Made by a program: the position numbers and the translations under genes
The notes under the pieces: generated by a model
The model's input: the letters and a program-made list of their open reading frames with translations, nothing else
What the model was told of the DNA's origin: nothing
Databases searched by the model: none
Shown here: in pieces, positions 61,983 to 64,000 of the stretch
Layout: each line of letters begins with the position of its first letter
Position numbering within the stretch: the stretch's first letter is position 1
NCBI GenBank assembly: GCA_964391725.1
Contig: CAYMNB010000007.1
Span: forward strand, 1 to 64,000
Origin: SpSt-1165 sp964391725
Lineage (GTDB): Bacteria; Chloroflexota; Anaerolineae; Anaerolineales; Anaerolineaceae
DNA: 64,000 nucleotides
Direction of reading: 5' to 3'

Positions 61983-63872
61983 TTATTCCTGCCCTTCGAT
62001 AATGGCATCGTCTGGCAGTTCGGCATTTGGACCGAATTCGTAGATCGTTCGCCATGGGCGGTAATAGGTATAAACGGTGTCGTCAAATTCATATTCACCG
62101 TTGCGGTTGACAGTGCGATATACAGTGACCCTGCCGCCGTCCACGCCCCAATCGATTTGTTTGATGCGCCCTTCGCCCAATGAAGCATTATAACGGTAGA
62201 GTGGTTCTGGTTGGGGCTCAATGCTGGTCAAACCGGTGGTCGACCAATCCACACTGCGGCCGATGCCAGTGGAATAGAATTTAAAGGTGATGGCGCTGCT
62301 GGATGGATAGACATAAGATTCGATCAGCAGCCAGTGGTCGGTGTCATTGGAAAACTTGAGATCCACAACCGGGAAATACACGGTGGCATCCAATCCCGCC
62401 AGGCGGGTATTGAGGGAGTTACCATATACTTTTTCATAGTAATACACGCGGTAGGAGTGCGGGTGGCGCTCGACGATGGGGAAGCCGGCAAAGAAAGCAG
62501 CGCGGAACAACGTGGTCGACACCTGGCAGACACCACCGCCAACGCCTTTGATGGTCTGATTGCCGTAAATGATCCAGGCTTCCGCGTAACCGTTGTCGAG
62601 GGTGATGGAGCCCATGTGCGAAGCCATCGAGAAGGTGGTGTGGGGCGGAACCAGCAAACCATGAAACTCTGAAGCGGCCGCCTGGATATTCTGAACGCGC
62701 GCAGCGTCAGACCCATAAAAGTAGGAAGTTTCGGCATGAATCAATTCTGTTATGCCCAGTTCTTCTCCGGTGGAGGTATCAACGACTGGTGGGTCAGTGT
62801 ATTCGAAGTCAATGTAGGCGCTATGGCGTCCTTCCTGCAGGGCTCGTTCGATGGCCTGGATGGTCATCTCAGGATCAACGGCGCGCCCGATCACGGCGGG
62901 TTGGATCACTTCCAACAGGCGGGTGTCATCGTTGAACATGAAGCGCGGATTTTCCGGTTCCATGGTCAAACCCGTGGCAAAAGTGCTCAGGAACTGAACC
63001 ATGGGAGGGCGCTGCAGGGAAATTTCGTAATAGGCGCCATTTTCGGAATCGTCCACTCTGGTGAGTGAGAGCATGGAGGCCAGATGTTCAGGGGAAATCG
63101 TCCATGGCCCGGGATCATCTTCATTGTCAGAGACTTTCAGCACAAATTCCTGGCTTAGCGCGGTGCGTGCCAATGCGGCAAATTCACTGGCGTCGATCAG
63201 GTTGGCTGGTTTTTCTTCGATCACCAACGGCAGGCTGACGTTTTGGTAGGCCACCAGAAAAGGCACAAGCTGATCAAGTGTGGTGTCGATATCCAGCTGA
63301 CGGCCATGCTGCCCGTCGGTTTCGATGACCTCAGTGCCTTCAATGCGCAAGGATGCCTCAATGGTTGCAAGGTCAGTGTACTGGCTCAATTGCGCCAACT
63401 GGTTGAAAGCAGTGCGTTCATACAGGATGAACACCGGTGCAACATCCTGTCCATAGTAGAAGAGGTTGAACTGGGTTTTCAAGCGGTCGATCAAGTCGGT
63501 GCGCCCGATGCGGTAAGCGTTTTCGATGGTTGCCTGTGTATCCAACAGATAACCGAAATCCATGGGGGTGAACTCCCAGGATTGCTCGCCGTCAGTCAGA
63601 ATGATTTGCCCGTTGTAAGGATAAGGGAGGCTCGTGCTGAGTTGAATGCGCGCTTCTTGCGGCGTCAAACCACCAACGGGAACGCCGGCGATATTAACAC
63701 CAGGGAATATGCGCTCTGAATAGAGCAGTTGGTAGCCCAGAATGGTGCCCAGCACCAACAGGAAAAAAACAGCCAGGCTGAGAACCATGGTGAAAACGAT
63801 GTGCTCAAACACTTTCCGTGATTCTGGAGAGGGAGCTGGCAGGGATTGCATTTCAGGATGGGTAGTTGTCAT
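61983..63872 (-). CDS. VanW-family protein with N-terminal repeat domain
   Basis: A 629-residue envelope protein: a cytoplasmic tail, one membrane helix (about 28-50), a YoaR/PG_binding_4-type region (about 55-330; GVNIAGVPVGGLTPQEA is the repeat signature), and the VanW domain (about 370-510; FSMASHMGSI, YAEAWIIYGNQ, GVGGGVCQVSTTLFRAAF, ERHPHSYRVYYYE). A beta domain closes the protein (G5-like RVTVYRTVNRNG). VanW is linked to vancomycin-resistance clusters and cell-wall biology; its reaction is not settled. The remaining bases to 64000 hold nothing I can name. Confidence 0.9.
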   Translation of the reverse strand: MTTTHPEMQSLPAPSPESRKVFEHIVFTMVLSLAVFFLLVLGTILGYQLLYSERIFPGVNIAGVPVGGLTPQEARIQLSTSLPYPYNGQIILTDGEQSWEFTPMDFGYLLDTQATIENAYRIGRTDLIDRLKTQFNLFYYGQDVAPVFILYERTAFNQLAQLSQYTDLATIEASLRIEGTEVIETDGQHGRQLDIDTTLDQLVPFLVAYQNVSLPLVIEEKPANLIDASEFAALARTALSQEFVLKVSDNEDDPGPWTISPEHLASMLSLTRVDDSENGAYYEISLQRPPMVQFLSTFATGLTMEPENPRFMFNDDTRLLEVIQPAVIGRAVDPEMTIQAIERALQEGRHSAYIDFEYTDPPVVDTSTGEELGITELIHAETSYFYGSDAARVQNIQAAASEFHGLLVPPHTTFSMASHMGSITLDNGYAEAWIIYGNQTIKGVGGGVCQVSTTLFRAAFFAGFPIVERHPHSYRVYYYEKVYGNSLNTRLAGLDATVYFPVVDLKFSNDTDHWLLIESYVYPSSSAITFKFYSTGIGRSVDWSTTGLTSIEPQPEPLYRYNASLGEGRIKQIDWGVDGGRVTVYRTVNRNGEYEFDDTVYTYYRPWRTIYEFGPNAELPDDAIIEGQE

Positions 63873-64000
63873 AATTTTTTATAGTTTTTTGTTCTTAATT
63901 GATAGGATTATATCATTTCATGCCAATCAGGTCATCAATAAGACGATGAGAAAACACTGATTGTTCCCCAATCAGTCCCCAAACGTCAAAAATGCAACCT

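Overview
The window is a 64 kb piece of a bacterial chromosome of moderate GC content, with one 100-N scaffold gap. It looks like a member of the Chloroflexota, probably Anaerolineae-like; this is inference. The reasons are the many family-5 ABC importers paired with LacI/GntR-type regulators, lipoproteins with acidic or Thr/Pro-rich tethers after the lipobox, LytR-CpsA-Psr and VanW envelope proteins with no LPS-assembly genes, and several glycoside hydrolase genes. No rRNA, CRISPR array, prophage or insertion sequence was seen. One tRNA-Pro(UGG) is present.

Layout. 0-1.1 kb: a NusG-family paralogue and a low-molecular-weight tyrosine phosphatase, probably the edge of a surface polysaccharide locus off the left end. 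1.4-9.3 kb: a mechanosensitive-channel remnant, a LacI regulator with a clear promoter and operator, and a complete family-5 ABC importer. 9.4-20.9 kb: a uroporphyrinogen-decarboxylase-like methyltransferase and a corrinoid protein, a GntR/LacI hybrid regulator, a second complete ABC importer, a second methyltransferase-like gene and two small membrane proteins. Together these suggest uptake and demethylation of methylated compounds.

21-24.7 kb: a four-gene operon (sugar-phosphate isomerase, HAD phosphatase, deoxyhypusine-synthase-like protein, PfkB kinase) that looks like an uncharacterised sugar-phosphate pathway. 24.9-35.7 kb: a Pfa/Hgl-like iterative lipid (polyketide) synthase: KS-AT-ACP, a split KR, a DH, a PfaB-like acyltransferase, a PfaD-like enoyl reductase and a phosphopantetheinyl transferase. 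There is no PfaC-type chain-length-factor subunit. The first gene ends at an A7 tract that has an SD-like element upstream and a hairpin downstream, as in dnaX-type -1 frameshifting; a -1 shift there would join it to the ketoreductase half. Convergent to this is a biotin-dependent acyl-CoA carboxylase (three genes), preceded by an ECF sigma factor and a small membrane protein; it could supply the extender unit.

40-56 kb: accessory metabolism. It holds a beta-phosphoglucomutase-like HAD protein, a C69 peptidase, a GH3-esterase fusion, a GH116 enzyme, a GH140-like (DUF4038) enzyme, an XRE regulator with twin palindromic operators, DegV, an FMN reductase and acetyltransferases. Several decayed genes lie between them: a nucleotidyltransferase, an S41 peptidase and a sugar permease tail. 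A candidate small RNA with its own promoter, terminator and upstream palindrome lies near 55.0 kb. 56-64 kb: a glycosyltransferase, the tRNA, an esterase lipoprotein, a CBS-ACT protein, two small single-pass membrane proteins (one cut by the assembly gap), and LytR-CpsA-Psr, Trm112-like and VanW proteins.
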